NCBI GenBank assembly: GCA_035551675.1
Contig: DASZMV010000003.1
Coordinates: 62,001-126,000, forward strand
Source: JAFECT01 sp035551675
Lineage (GTDB): Bacteria > Pseudomonadota > Alphaproteobacteria > Caulobacterales > Caulobacteraceae
DNA length: 64,000 nt
Reading direction: 5' to 3'
This document shows positions 8,630 through 16,518 of the stretch, piece after piece; the stretch's first letter is position 1, and each line of letters starts with the position of its first letter. The notes under the pieces are model-generated. The model did no database searches. It had not been told where the DNA came from and saw only the letters and a program-made list of their open reading frames with translations. A program made the translations under genes and the position numbers.

Positions 8630-10102
8630 TCAAGCGGGGGTGATGCGAACCGCGTCGGCAGACCCCGGGCGGTTGCGGCGGCGCCGCGCGCGGCGGGAAA
8701 AGACGCTCTCCAGCCGTTCCCGTTCGAAGCGGAAGCCGAGGGCTTCCAAGCGGGCGGGCTCGACCTTCTGGCTGGCCAGGAACAGGTCGGAGAGCTCTCC
8801 CAGCGCCAGACGAACCGGCGCGGCAGGCACGCTCAGCCATGCACGCCATCCAAAGGCTGAGGACAGGCGGGCGGTGAACGCGCCCTGGGTGACCAAGTCC
8901 GGCGACACGGCGTTGATGGGCCCCTCGTAGCGGTCGTCCTCCAACGCGCGCTCGATCAGGCGCAGCGCATCGTAGCGCGCGATCCACGGCGCCCACTGGC
9001 GGCCGCTGCCCAGCACGGCGGCAGAGCCGAACCGCGCCGGCATGGCCAGCATCGGCAGAACCCCGCCCGACCAGTCGAGCACCAGGCCGAAGCGCAAGCG
9101 GCAGACCCGCACGCCCATCGCCTCGGCGAGCCACGCCTCTTCCTCCCAGCGGCGGCACAGCGCCGACAAGAAACCTGGGCGCGGGCCCGCGGTCTCGTCC
9201 AGCGTCTCGTCGCCGCGATCGCCGTAGAAGCCGACGGCCGACGAGTTGATCAAGGCGCCCGGCTTGTGTTCGAGCCGCTCGATCAGGGTCAGCACCGCGC
9301 GCGTGGTCGCAAGCCGGCTCTGCATCAGCACGCGGCGGCGTCCGCGCGTCCACAGTCCGCCCGCGATCGGCGCGCCAGCGAGATTGACCACCGCATCGAT
9401 GCGCGTCTCTGCCGGAAGATGATCCAGACGTTCGACCATCAGCGGCGTCTCGCCGAAGCGCGCCCGCGCCGAAAGCATATCGCGCACCAACAGGATCACG
9501 CGGTCGCCGCGGGCGACGAGGCGTTCGACGAGGGCCGCACCGATGAAGCCCGTGCCGCCGGTCACGAGCACCGTGCGCCCGGAGAACTTTGCGTTCGCCG
9601 TCAGCTTCGGCGCGCGGAGAGTCAGCGCCGCGAGCGCGTCGCGACACCCGGAGACCATCGCGAGCAATCCCATACCGACCGCGATCCAACCGAGCACGCC
9701 ACGGTTCTCGACCACGAGACCGCTGTCGAGACGCACCCAATCGAGAAATACCGGTGCGAAGGCCGCAATGAAGATGCCGATCCCGACCGCCATCACCGTG
9801 TGCAGCACCCGTTCGCTCGGCGGCAGCCGGCGCGTGCGGTCCTCGACAAGAAAGTCTTCCAGGGTGATGAAGAGCTCGGCCGCGAGCAGAGCCGCCAGCG
9901 CAACCGCCAGGACCCCGCCGGGCCGCAGCGCGCCGAAAACGATGAAGACGACGCCGTATATGTTCGACCGCGCCGCGTGCAGCGCAAGCTCTTTGCGCGC
10001 ACCGGGGTTGGACGGCAGCGCGACCTCGAGTTCGTGATGCCAGATGGTGTCGAGCGCGCCGAGGGCGCCCTGGATGAGGAGGAGGATTAAGACCAGGGTC
10101 AT
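8630..10102 (-). CDS. TIGR01777-family sugar epimerase-like SDR with N-terminal membrane domain
   Basis: The product is 490 residues. Residues 1-150 carry about four hydrophobic helices, beginning MTLVLILLLIQGALG, and resemble a DoxX-like membrane module. Residues from about 160 form an extended SDR/NAD-dependent epimerase domain: the Rossmann motif VTGGTGFIG and the TIGR01777 (YfcH-type) signature NSSAVGFYGDRGDE, with a C-terminal DUF1731-like end. The start ATG overlaps the DUF4166 stop by 4 bases, so the genes are translationally coupled. The substrate is unknown; a membrane-held NAD(P)-dependent reductase or epimerase is the safest reading. Stand-alone YfcH proteins are about 300 residues, so the membrane domain is the odd part. 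Confidence 0.8.
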   Translation of the reverse strand: MTLVLILLLIQGALGALDTIWHHELEVALPSNPGARKELALHAARSNIYGVVFIVFGALRPGGVLAVALAALLAAELFITLEDFLVEDRTRRLPPSERVLHTVMAVGIGIFIAAFAPVFLDWVRLDSGLVVENRGVLGWIAVGMGLLAMVSGCRDALAALTLRAPKLTANAKFSGRTVLVTGGTGFIGAALVERLVARGDRVILLVRDMLSARARFGETPLMVERLDHLPAETRIDAVVNLAGAPIAGGLWTRGRRRVLMQSRLATTRAVLTLIERLEHKPGALINSSAVGFYGDRGDETLDETAGPRPGFLSALCRRWEEEAWLAEAMGVRVCRLRFGLVLDWSGGVLPMLAMPARFGSAAVLGSGRQWAPWIARYDALRLIERALEDDRYEGPINAVSPDLVTQGAFTARLSSAFGWRAWLSVPAAPVRLALGELSDLFLASQKVEPARLEALGFRFERERLESVFSRRARRRRNRPGSADAVRITPA

Positions 10103-10776
10103 GACGCGCGCTTTCTGACCGGATCGCGGAACAGGCCGGTCTGGAAAAAGGTCTCGCCGAACAGCGGATGGACGAAGCTCAAGGTGAAGTGGAACACATC
10201 GTCCGCGACGTGGGCGTGGACCACGTGGGCGCGGCCGGGCGTGAGCCACAGCGGGATGGGCGCGCGACCGGCGGGCGTCTCGAAGAAGTACCGCGCGCTG
10301 CGGAAATGCAGGGCGTGGTCCTCGACGGTCAGCGCCAGCCGCATGCCGAGACCGCCGCGCACAACCTCCAGCAGCTCGCCGTCGGCGCTCATGCGTTTGC
10401 AGGAACCGACCTCGACCGGCGCGCGACGCTTGAAATGGTAGGTGCGCAGCCATTCGACGCGGCCGTCGGGCGTCTCGCGCACCTCGACATTGACCGGAAC
10501 CTCTTCGCCGACGCCGGTGGCGAGCGGCGTACCGATCAGGCGGCAGACTTCGGCGATCAGTTGCCCGACAAGGGAGGCGCGAACCTCCATGACGCCGGGA
10601 TAAAACACCGGATCGTGCGCGTGGGCGCCGCGTTCGAACCGCGCGCGCACCGGCGCCGGCAACTGGAACCAAGCCGCGCGCCCAACCAGCGCGCGGAAGT
10701 CGACGGGACGCGGACGGCCGATGCGGGTGTCGGCCTCTGCGGCGTGAGCGGCATATGCGGCGTAGGCGAGAGACAT
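10099..10776 (-). CDS. DUF4166 domain protein
   Basis: The product is 225 residues from the ATG at 10776, which has a GGAGAC site upstream. A second ATG 27 bases upstream would lie inside the 14-nt repeats and lacks a ribosome-binding site, so it is not preferred. The body matches the DUF4166 family: FRALVGRAAWFQLPAPVRARF near the N-terminus, a beta-rich centre, and the C-terminal HPLFGETFFQTGLFRDP. The function of the family is unknown. It sits between the GbsR-type regulator (71-bp gap) and the membrane SDR (4-base overlap), and DUF4166 is often linked to SDR genes. Confidence 0.8.
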   Translation of the reverse strand: MSLAYAAYAAHAAEADTRIGRPRPVDFRALVGRAAWFQLPAPVRARFERGAHAHDPVFYPGVMEVRASLVGQLIAEVCRLIGTPLATGVGEEVPVNVEVRETPDGRVEWLRTYHFKRRAPVEVGSCKRMSADGELLEVVRGGLGMRLALTVEDHALHFRSARYFFETPAGRAPIPLWLTPGRAHVVHAHVADDVFHFTLSFVHPLFGETFFQTGLFRDPVRKRAS

Positions 10777-10788
10777 TTGCGCGTCTCC

Positions 10789-10822
10789 AGACTCGTGTCT
10801 CAAGACTCGTGTCTCAAGACTC
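10789..10822. repeat. 14-nt tandem repeat, 2.4 copies
   Basis: The unit AGACTCGTGTCTCA occurs at 10789-10802 and 10803-10816, with a partial third copy to 10822. It lies in the 71-bp gap between the GbsR-type gene and the DUF4166 gene, followed by a GC hairpin CCCCGCGTGGGG. Copy-number change here could alter the leader of the downstream gene. Confidence 0.7.
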
Positions 10823-10847
10823 AGGGCCGCCCCGCGTGGGGCTCGCG

Positions 10848-11372
10848 TCAGCGGCCGACGAACGCGGTGATCTTGGCCCCCAGGTCGAGCAGCTTCATCA
10901 GGATCGGCCGCGGTGTCTGGCGCATCTGCTCGTACCAGCGCGAAAGCCGGGCGATGAAGCTGTGCATCGCCTTGATCTTGGCCTTCACCGACGCGGGCGT
11001 TGACTTGTCGTCCTCGGCCTCGCGCACGCAGTCGGCCAGCATCTCGAGCGTGGGATCGATCTCACGCTTCTTGCGACCTTCGACGATGGTGACCAGCATG
11101 TCCCACGGATCGTGCTTGGCCTCGAAATAATCGCGCCGGTCGAGCGGCAGGTGCACGAGCTTCACCAGCTCCCAGGTCTGCAGCTCCTTGAGGCTGTTCG
11201 ACACGTTGGAGCGCGCGATCTTCAGGGTCTCGCCGATCTCCTCGGCGCACAGGGGCTCGTCGGACAGGTAGAGCAGGGCATGGATCTGGGCGATCGACCG
11301 GTTCATGCCCCACCGCGCCCCCATTTCCCCCCAGTGGAGGACGTATTTCTGCATGACGGCGGTCAGGTGCAT
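10848..11372 (-). CDS. GbsR/MarR-family transcriptional regulator
   Basis: The product is 174 residues with a winged helix-turn-helix typical of GbsR-like MarR relatives: ALLYLSDEPLCAEEIGETLKIARSNVSNSL at roughly residues 32-61, then a wing with DRRDYFEA. The C-terminal half is helical and probably dimerises. It heads the operon with DUF4166 and the membrane SDR, so it probably controls those genes and itself. A perfect 20-bp palindrome 21 bases upstream of its start is the natural operator candidate. The ligand is unknown; GbsR of Bacillus senses choline, but that cannot be transferred here. Confidence 0.85.
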   Translation of the reverse strand: MHLTAVMQKYVLHWGEMGARWGMNRSIAQIHALLYLSDEPLCAEEIGETLKIARSNVSNSLKELQTWELVKLVHLPLDRRDYFEAKHDPWDMLVTIVEGRKKREIDPTLEMLADCVREAEDDKSTPASVKAKIKAMHSFIARLSRWYEQMRQTPRPILMKLLDLGAKITAFVGR

Positions 11373-11393
11373 GGCTGGTCTCGATGTTCTGTA

Positions 11394-11413
11394 ATTTCTG
11401 TTTAAACAGAAAT
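11394..11413. promoter_or_regulatory. Perfect 20-bp palindrome, candidate GbsR operator
   Basis: The sequence ATTTCTGTTTAAACAGAAAT is identical to its reverse complement. It is an AT-rich island between the GbsR-type gene (leftwards) and the small membrane protein gene (rightwards). MarR/GbsR proteins bind as dimers to palindromes near their own promoters, so autoregulation is the likely role. Confidence 0.65.
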
Positions 11414-11521
11414 AACGGAACGGTCAAGCCATCCGCCTTCTTTTTCGCGGTCGGAAAAGTTTGGAGTGACGGGCGAAGGGGGGGAGCGCTACCGTCCCCA
11501 CCGCAAGCGCGGGGGCGTCTC

Positions 11522-12010
11522 ATGTGGTTGGAACAACTCTCTTACGTGGCCCAGATCGTCGGCTCGGCCGCCGTCGTGTTGTCGCTGCTCTTTGTCGGCC
11601 GCCAGATCAAACAGAACACGGCCGCCATCGAGCGCGACGAGCACAATTCTACGATGGCGCAGTGGACCGTGATCCGGATGGCGATCGCAAGAGATCGCGA
11701 GATCGCCGAGTTGATGACCTCGGGGCTCGACGGAACCAAGCCGCTCGACGCGGCCGATCAGTTGCGGATGAACATGTTCCTGAACGAGTACGCCTGGGCC
11801 TCGTTCCACATCTGGGACCGGACCAAGCGCGGCGTCTTCCCGCCCGGGACCTTCGAGCTCTCCTGCGGGCCGTGGGTGGGTAACGTGCTCGCGACCAAGG
11901 CCGGCAAGGCGTGGTGGAGCACGGCGGGCACCACCGCCGGACTGATTCCCCCCTTCATCGCCGACGTGGACGCGATGCTTGCAGCGAGCGAGCCGGGCAA
12001 AACCGTCTAG
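11522..12010 (+). CDS. Small single-pass membrane protein, unknown function
   Basis: The product is 162 residues from the ATG at 11522. It starts with a membrane helix (YVAQIVGSAAVVLSLLFVGRQI, about residues 8-29) followed by a helical soluble domain with a conserved-looking QNT motif. This layout, a short N-terminal helix then FVGRQIKQNT, is common among uncharacterised proteobacterial proteins. No catalytic motif is visible. The ribosome-binding site is weak. It stands alone between the divergent GbsR-type gene and the CPBP gene 70 bp downstream. Confidence 0.75.
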   Translation: MWLEQLSYVAQIVGSAAVVLSLLFVGRQIKQNTAAIERDEHNSTMAQWTVIRMAIARDREIAELMTSGLDGTKPLDAADQLRMNMFLNEYAWASFHIWDRTKRGVFPPGTFELSCGPWVGNVLATKAGKAWWSTAGTTAGLIPPFIADVDAMLAASEPGKTV

Positions 12011-12080
12011 CGCGAGGGGCGTCTTGATCGTCGTCGCCGGTTCAACGCTAATACCGGGCGGGAGCATCGTCGGGGCATAA

Positions 12081-12965
12081 ATGACGGCTCAAAAGCAGAC
12101 GCGCGGGATTATTCTGTTCCTGGCGCTGACCGTGGCGCTCAGCGCGGGATGGTGGGCCTTGGTGATCTCCGCCAAGAGCCTCGACGCCGGTGGCGGGGCT
12201 TACGTGTCGGCCCTTATGTGGTCGCCGGGGATCGCGGCGATCCTGACCACCGCCCTGCTGAAACTCGACTGGCGCGCGCTCGGCTTTGGCTGGGGCGGCG
12301 GGCGTTGGCCATTCCTCGCCTATCTGATCCCGCTCGCCTATGCGGCCGTCGCCTATGGGTTCATCTGGGCCGTGGGCTTCGGCGCGTTCCCCGATCCAAA
12401 GGCCGTCGCGACCGCGTCCAAGCAACTGGGATGGAGTTTCGATCAGCCGACGTTCCTGGTCATTTTTTTCCTGTTGAGCGGGACGGTCGCCTTGGTTGGA
12501 TGCACGGCTTCGGCGCTTGGCGAGGAGATCGGTTGGCGAGGATTTCTGGCGCCCAGGTTCGTCGGCAAATTCGGATTCACCCGCGGCGCGTTGGCGACCG
12601 GAGCTATCTGGTCAGCCTGGCACTATCCGCTAATCCTGGGCGCGCACTACAACAACGGCGCGCCCTGGTGGTTTTCGATCGTCTGTTTCACGGTGCTGGT
12701 GATCGCCATGAGCGTGATCCTGACGTGGATCCGCCTGCGCACAAACAGCGTCTGGCCGTGCGCAATCCTGCACGGCAGCCACAACCTGTTCATACAGGTG
12801 TTCTTCACGCCGTTCACGGCGAAGACCGGGCCCCTCACCAAGTACGCTATCGACGAGTTCGGCGTGGCCGTGCCCGTGGTCGCCGCCCTCTTCGCGATCG
12901 GCTTCTGGCTCGCACGGAAGCAGGCCGTCAGCGTCTACAACCCTGAATGCTCTGCGGCGGGGTAG
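12081..12965 (+). CDS. CPBP-family intramembrane metalloprotease
   Basis: The product is 294 residues with about eight hydrophobic segments. The CPBP (Abi) hallmarks are present in order: GEEIGWRGFL with the paired glutamates and arginine, then WSAWHYPL with a histidine, then the late ILHGSHNLF motif. These residues form the active site of Rce1-type intramembrane glutamate proteases, which cleave membrane or prenylated substrates. In bacteria the roles vary (bacteriocin self-immunity, envelope processing) and the target here is unknown. Base composition and codon choice are somewhat less GC-biased than in neighbouring housekeeping genes, as expected of an accessory gene. Confidence 0.88.
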   Translation: MTAQKQTRGIILFLALTVALSAGWWALVISAKSLDAGGGAYVSALMWSPGIAAILTTALLKLDWRALGFGWGGGRWPFLAYLIPLAYAAVAYGFIWAVGFGAFPDPKAVATASKQLGWSFDQPTFLVIFFLLSGTVALVGCTASALGEEIGWRGFLAPRFVGKFGFTRGALATGAIWSAWHYPLILGAHYNNGAPWWFSIVCFTVLVIAMSVILTWIRLRTNSVWPCAILHGSHNLFIQVFFTPFTAKTGPLTKYAIDEFGVAVPVVAALFAIGFWLARKQAVSVYNPECSAAG

Positions 12966-12991
12966 TCGGTTCGTGCGCGACGCGCGTGCTC

Positions 12992-13462
12992 CTAGTCAAC
13001 TCGCCAGGTCGAGCCGGAGCCGGTGACCAGCCAGCCGCGTTTGCCGTGCACGAGCGAGACCGCCCACATGCCCTTGTAGGTCACGGCCTTGCCGTCCTGC
13101 ACGTCGGTGAAGACAGCGTTATACGTCAAGAGCGCCCTGTTGCCGTTCACATCGGTCCACAACGGCTCGCCGATGGTGAGCGTGCCGCGCGGCGCCTTGA
13201 TCCGCCTGTTGTTGGCGTCGTAATCGCGCATCCAGGCCTGACAGGTGTCCCAGGCATAGGGCGGAAACCCGTCGACCACGGCGACGTGCGGCGCGCAATA
13301 GGCGAAGAACGCCTGCGTGTGGCCGGCGTTCATCTCCGCTGTCCACTTGTGCACCAACTCGTTCAACGCACTGACCTTCACGTCCGCAGCGGACGCTTGC
13401 CCTGCAGCGGCGAGCAACCCAAGAGCCAACACGGCTCCCATCGATTTGCGAAGAAACGCCAT
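12992..13462 (-). CDS. Secreted SnoaL/NTF2-like protein
   Basis: The product is 156 residues from the ATG at 13462. A signal peptide ends QASA before residue 25 or so. The remainder matches the NTF2/SnoaL cone fold: LNELVHKWTAEMNAGH in the first helix, a middle helix around CQAWMRDYD, and alternating strands ending VTGSGSTWRVD. Such domains bind small ligands or act as isomerases; no catalytic set can be assigned. The gene is convergent with the CPBP gene (26-bp gap) and lies 37 bp downstream of the TPR gene on the same strand. Confidence 0.8.
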   Translation of the reverse strand: MAFLRKSMGAVLALGLLAAAGQASAADVKVSALNELVHKWTAEMNAGHTQAFFAYCAPHVAVVDGFPPYAWDTCQAWMRDYDANNRRIKAPRGTLTIGEPLWTDVNGNRALLTYNAVFTDVQDGKAVTYKGMWAVSLVHGKRGWLVTGSGSTWRVD

Positions 13463-13499
13463 GTCCAATTCCCCATTTTCTTCCAGTTGCCGTCGTTCG

Positions 13500-15395
13500 C
13501 TAACGAACGCGCGCCGCGGCCGAAGCTCGCGCCTGTTTCAATTCCGTCCACGCCGGTGCGAGCTGAAGCGCGCGGTCGTAGGCGTCCCGCGCCGCACGCC
13601 ATTGTCCGCGCCGGGCCGCAACGTCGCCTTGGCCCTTCAACGGATCGGCCCAGTGCGGGCCTCGCAAGGCGGCCGCGTGGAAGGCCCGCGCCGCCCCATC
13701 GAGGTCGCCGCGCGAAAGCCGCGCTTCGCCGAGCGCTTCCTGGGCGAAAGGAAGCGAGGGGGCCTGGCGGATCGCCTCGGCGAACCAGCGCTCCGCGTCG
13801 GGGGCGTTCCCCGCCGAGGCCGCAATCGTCCCGCGCGCGAGGATGCACGCGTAGCAGTCGGCGGGCGTCGATGCGATCAGAGTGACGGCGGCGGCGATGT
13901 CGTTCGTGCGCGCTTCAGCGACGGCGAGCATCGGCTGGTCCCGGCGTTGCAGGCTGACCTGAAGGCCCGCGATTTCATCGGCGTCCTTCGAGGCGGCGAG
14001 CGCGGACTGATCGCCGGCCGTGAGCGCCTTGGCGTCTTCCAGCGCTGCGGACCAATCGGCGCGGGCAACGTCGGCGTCGTAGCGCGCGACACGTTCGCGT
14101 GACGGATCCGTCGCGCCATAAACCGGCGCCTCTTCGATCAAGTTCAAGCCGGTTTTCGGGTCGTGGAGGCGCGCGAAGTCGACGGCGTTTTCCAGCAGCA
14201 ACGACGGACGGTCCGGCGCGGCCGCGCGGTAGCGGGGTCGGTCCGTGACGGCCGCGGCGAAATCACCGGTCAGCTCGTCGATCGTGGTATGCGCATAGCT
14301 CAACAGGTGCGCGGCGCCGGCCCCGCGGTGCTGGCGCGGCTGGTCTTGCGGTCTCGCGACCAGCATGGCCCGCGCTTCCGAAAGCGCTTCCTCGGAATGC
14401 TCCAGCGCCCGGTCGCCTTCCGCCACGTCGAAGTGCGCCGCCATGAGATCGGGGACGGACCTGAGGGCGATGCGGCCGAAACGGATTTCTCGCGACGGGT
14501 CGTCGCTGAGGTCGCCCCACATGGTCACGGCGTTGGCCCGATCCAGCCGGTCCAGCGGCGCCGCCGCATAGCGCGCCGCCGCGGCGAAGGCGTCGGCCTT
14601 ACGGCCCTTGCCGATGAGATAGACCGCCAGGTTGTTCGGATCGGTGGCGCCGTACAGCTGCTCCGCGATGTTCTGCTCCAGCGCTCCGAGATCGGAGGCC
14701 GGTCCCGTCGCGGTGAACACTTCGCCGCCTTCGAGGCGGGCCGTGAGCGTGATGCGGTCGTCGCCATCGTCGCGCAGGTCGCCATTCACCTTCTTCGCGG
14801 AGCCGAGCTGTTCGCGGAGCAAGCGCCAGGCCTCGGTCAGGGAGACGCCGGTTTCCGGAATCTCGATCTTAACGTCGTTCGACGTGTCGGTGGAGACGCC
14901 GTTGGTGCTCGAAAAACTGTGCTCGCGAACGAAGGACACGATGGTGGAGAGTTTGCCCACGATGTCGGCGGCGACCGTGTCTCCACCGACGCCGCGCACG
15001 GCGAACGGCGGGGGCGCGGTGAAGCGTTGGATCACCAGGCCGTGGTCCTCGTGCGCCCGCCACACCAGGGAGCCGAGCGCGACGAAGACCACGATTCCCA
15101 GCGCGACGCCCAACGCTTGAATCGTCAGCGAGAGCCGGTCCTTCCAGCGCCGGACGCGCAGGTGCTCGAACTGCAGCTCGCGCTGTTCGTGCAGATGCTC
15201 GGTCTGAACCTCGATCAGCTCCCGCTGCCTGGCGAGATACTCGGCGAGGTTAGGGTCGAGCGGCCGGCCCTGCTCGGTCGCACTCGTCGCCAGGGCCGCC
15301 GCGATCGGATCGAGACGCGCGGCGGCATCGGCCTCGACCGCCTCGGGTTCTCCACCGCCGAGGACGCCCTCGGCGAGTTCGGCGTCTTCGGCCAC
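13500..15395 (-). CDS. Membrane-anchored TPR protein
   Basis: The product is 631 residues from a GTG at 15395 with a GGGAGA site five bases upstream. Residues 50-88 are charged and look coiled-coil (repeated EL, EQ and HL patterns). Residues 91-112 form one membrane helix. Residues 120-330 are a soluble domain that contains EIPETGVSLTEAWRLLREQLG and VNGDLRD. The C-terminal 200 residues are tetratricopeptide repeats, for example AQEALGEARLSRGDLDGAARAFHAAAL. It may be a scaffold or sensor with N-terminus inside; partners are unknown. The paired Cys of DCYACIL near residue 505 is unusual for a TPR. Confidence 0.75.
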   Translation of the reverse strand: MAEDAELAEGVLGGGEPEAVEADAAARLDPIAAALATSATEQGRPLDPNLAEYLARQRELIEVQTEHLHEQRELQFEHLRVRRWKDRLSLTIQALGVALGIVVFVALGSLVWRAHEDHGLVIQRFTAPPPFAVRGVGGDTVAADIVGKLSTIVSFVREHSFSSTNGVSTDTSNDVKIEIPETGVSLTEAWRLLREQLGSAKKVNGDLRDDGDDRITLTARLEGGEVFTATGPASDLGALEQNIAEQLYGATDPNNLAVYLIGKGRKADAFAAAARYAAAPLDRLDRANAVTMWGDLSDDPSREIRFGRIALRSVPDLMAAHFDVAEGDRALEHSEEALSEARAMLVARPQDQPRQHRGAGAAHLLSYAHTTIDELTGDFAAAVTDRPRYRAAAPDRPSLLLENAVDFARLHDPKTGLNLIEEAPVYGATDPSRERVARYDADVARADWSAALEDAKALTAGDQSALAASKDADEIAGLQVSLQRRDQPMLAVAEARTNDIAAAVTLIASTPADCYACILARGTIAASAGNAPDAERWFAEAIRQAPSLPFAQEALGEARLSRGDLDGAARAFHAAALRGPHWADPLKGQGDVAARRGQWRAARDAYDRALQLAPAWTELKQARASAAARVR

Positions 15396-15462
15396 GGTCG
15401 TCTCCCCCGACTTCTATCTCAGCGATAGCCCAAGGCCTCCAGCGTTAACAAGGGCGCTGCGA

Positions 15463-16518
15463 CTAGCGCAGACCCGCGTTTATCTTTTCGAGAGCCGCGG
15501 CGCCCGGGATGAGTTCGTCGTCGGTCAGTTGGTTCAACGGCGTCGCGACGGTGCCGAGGTGTTCGTGCATGTCTTCGGCCTCCGGGTCCACGAACAGCAG
15601 GCCGGTGACGATCTCGCCGGCATGCTGGCGTTCGGTGAGGAAGCCCATGGCGCTCACCCGGTCGGTAGGGTCGTAGTCGGCGGCGACCTTGCGCAGTTTC
15701 AGGACCGAGCCATCGTGCTGGGTCACCTCGACCATTTCGCCCGGCGCATAGGCGGCGGCGATCGGCGCGCGCGGGACCATGAAGTCGATGCGGTTCACCG
15801 CCTCGTTGTGTTCGCGCACATAGTCGAAGCTCTTGGTCGAGCCGGCGTGGTTGTTGAACTGCACGCAGGGTGACAGGCAGTCGATCAGGGCGGCGCCGCG
15901 GTGGCTGAGCGCGCCCTTGATCAGGGGAATCAGCTGGTCCTTGTCGCCGGAGAACGAACGCGCGACATAGGTGGCCCCGAGCTGCATGGCCATGCCGATC
16001 AGGTCGATGGCGCTGTCGTGGTTGACCACGCCCTTCTTGCTCCTGGAGCCCGCGTCGGAGGTGGCGGAGAACTGGCCCTTGGTCAGGCCGTAGACGCCAT
16101 TGTTCTCGACGATATAGGTCATGTTCACGCCGCGGCGCATGGCGTGGGCGAATTGGCCCAGGCCGATGGACGCCGAATCGCCGTCGCCGGACACGCCGAG
16201 ATAGATCAGGTCGCGGTTGGCGAGGTTGGCGCCGGTCAGCACCGACGGCATGCGACCGTGCACGCTGTTGAAGCCGTGCGAATTGCCGACGAAATAATCC
16301 GGCGTCTTGGACGAACAGCCGATGCCCGACAGTTTCGCCATGCGGTGCGGGGGCAGGTCGAGCTCGAAACACGCCTGGATGATCGCCGCCGAGATCGAGT
16401 CGTGGCCGCAACCGGCGCAGAGCGTCGAGACCTTGCCCTCGTAGTCGCGCCGGGTGAAGCCGAGCGCGTTCACGGGAAGTTTGGGGTGATGCAGCTTGGG
16501 CTTGGCGATATAGGTCAT
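15463..16518 (-). CDS. korB: 2-oxoacid:ferredoxin oxidoreductase beta subunit (2-oxoglutarate type)
   Basis: This is the 351-residue thiamine-diphosphate-binding subunit of the CoA-dependent 2-oxoacid:ferredoxin oxidoreductase. CAGCGHDSI near residue 34 and GIGCSS supply cluster-binding cysteines. GDGDSASIGLGQFAHAMRR followed by VENNGVYGLTKGQ is the TPP/Mg site. C-terminal EIVTGLLFVDP is typical of KorB. The start overlaps the korA stop by 4 bases. With korA it oxidises 2-oxoglutarate (most likely) to succinyl-CoA and reduces ferredoxin, an alternative to the lipoate-dependent dehydrogenase. Pyruvate or another 2-oxoacid cannot be excluded from sequence alone. Confidence 0.93.
   Translation of the reverse strand: MTYIAKPKLHHPKLPVNALGFTRRDYEGKVSTLCAGCGHDSISAAIIQACFELDLPPHRMAKLSGIGCSSKTPDYFVGNSHGFNSVHGRMPSVLTGANLANRDLIYLGVSGDGDSASIGLGQFAHAMRRGVNMTYIVENNGVYGLTKGQFSATSDAGSRSKKGVVNHDSAIDLIGMAMQLGATYVARSFSGDKDQLIPLIKGALSHRGAALIDCLSPCVQFNNHAGSTKSFDYVREHNEAVNRIDFMVPRAPIAAAYAPGEMVEVTQHDGSVLKLRKVAADYDPTDRVSAMGFLTERQHAGEIVTGLLFVDPEAEDMHEHLGTVATPLNQLTDDELIPGAAALEKINAGLR

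Noticed and set aside
8538..9740. Upstream extension of the DUF1223 frame
   Set aside because: It runs inside the SDR gene in a different frame and is Arg-rich shadow sequence; the signal peptide starts at 8537.
13463..13468. TTG start two codons upstream for the SnoaL-like protein
   Set aside because: An ATG at 13462 begins a standard signal peptide, so the TTG is unnecessary.
14163..15428. Long plus-strand frame opposite the TPR gene
   Set aside because: No domain, atypical composition, fully covered by a gene with clear TPR motifs.
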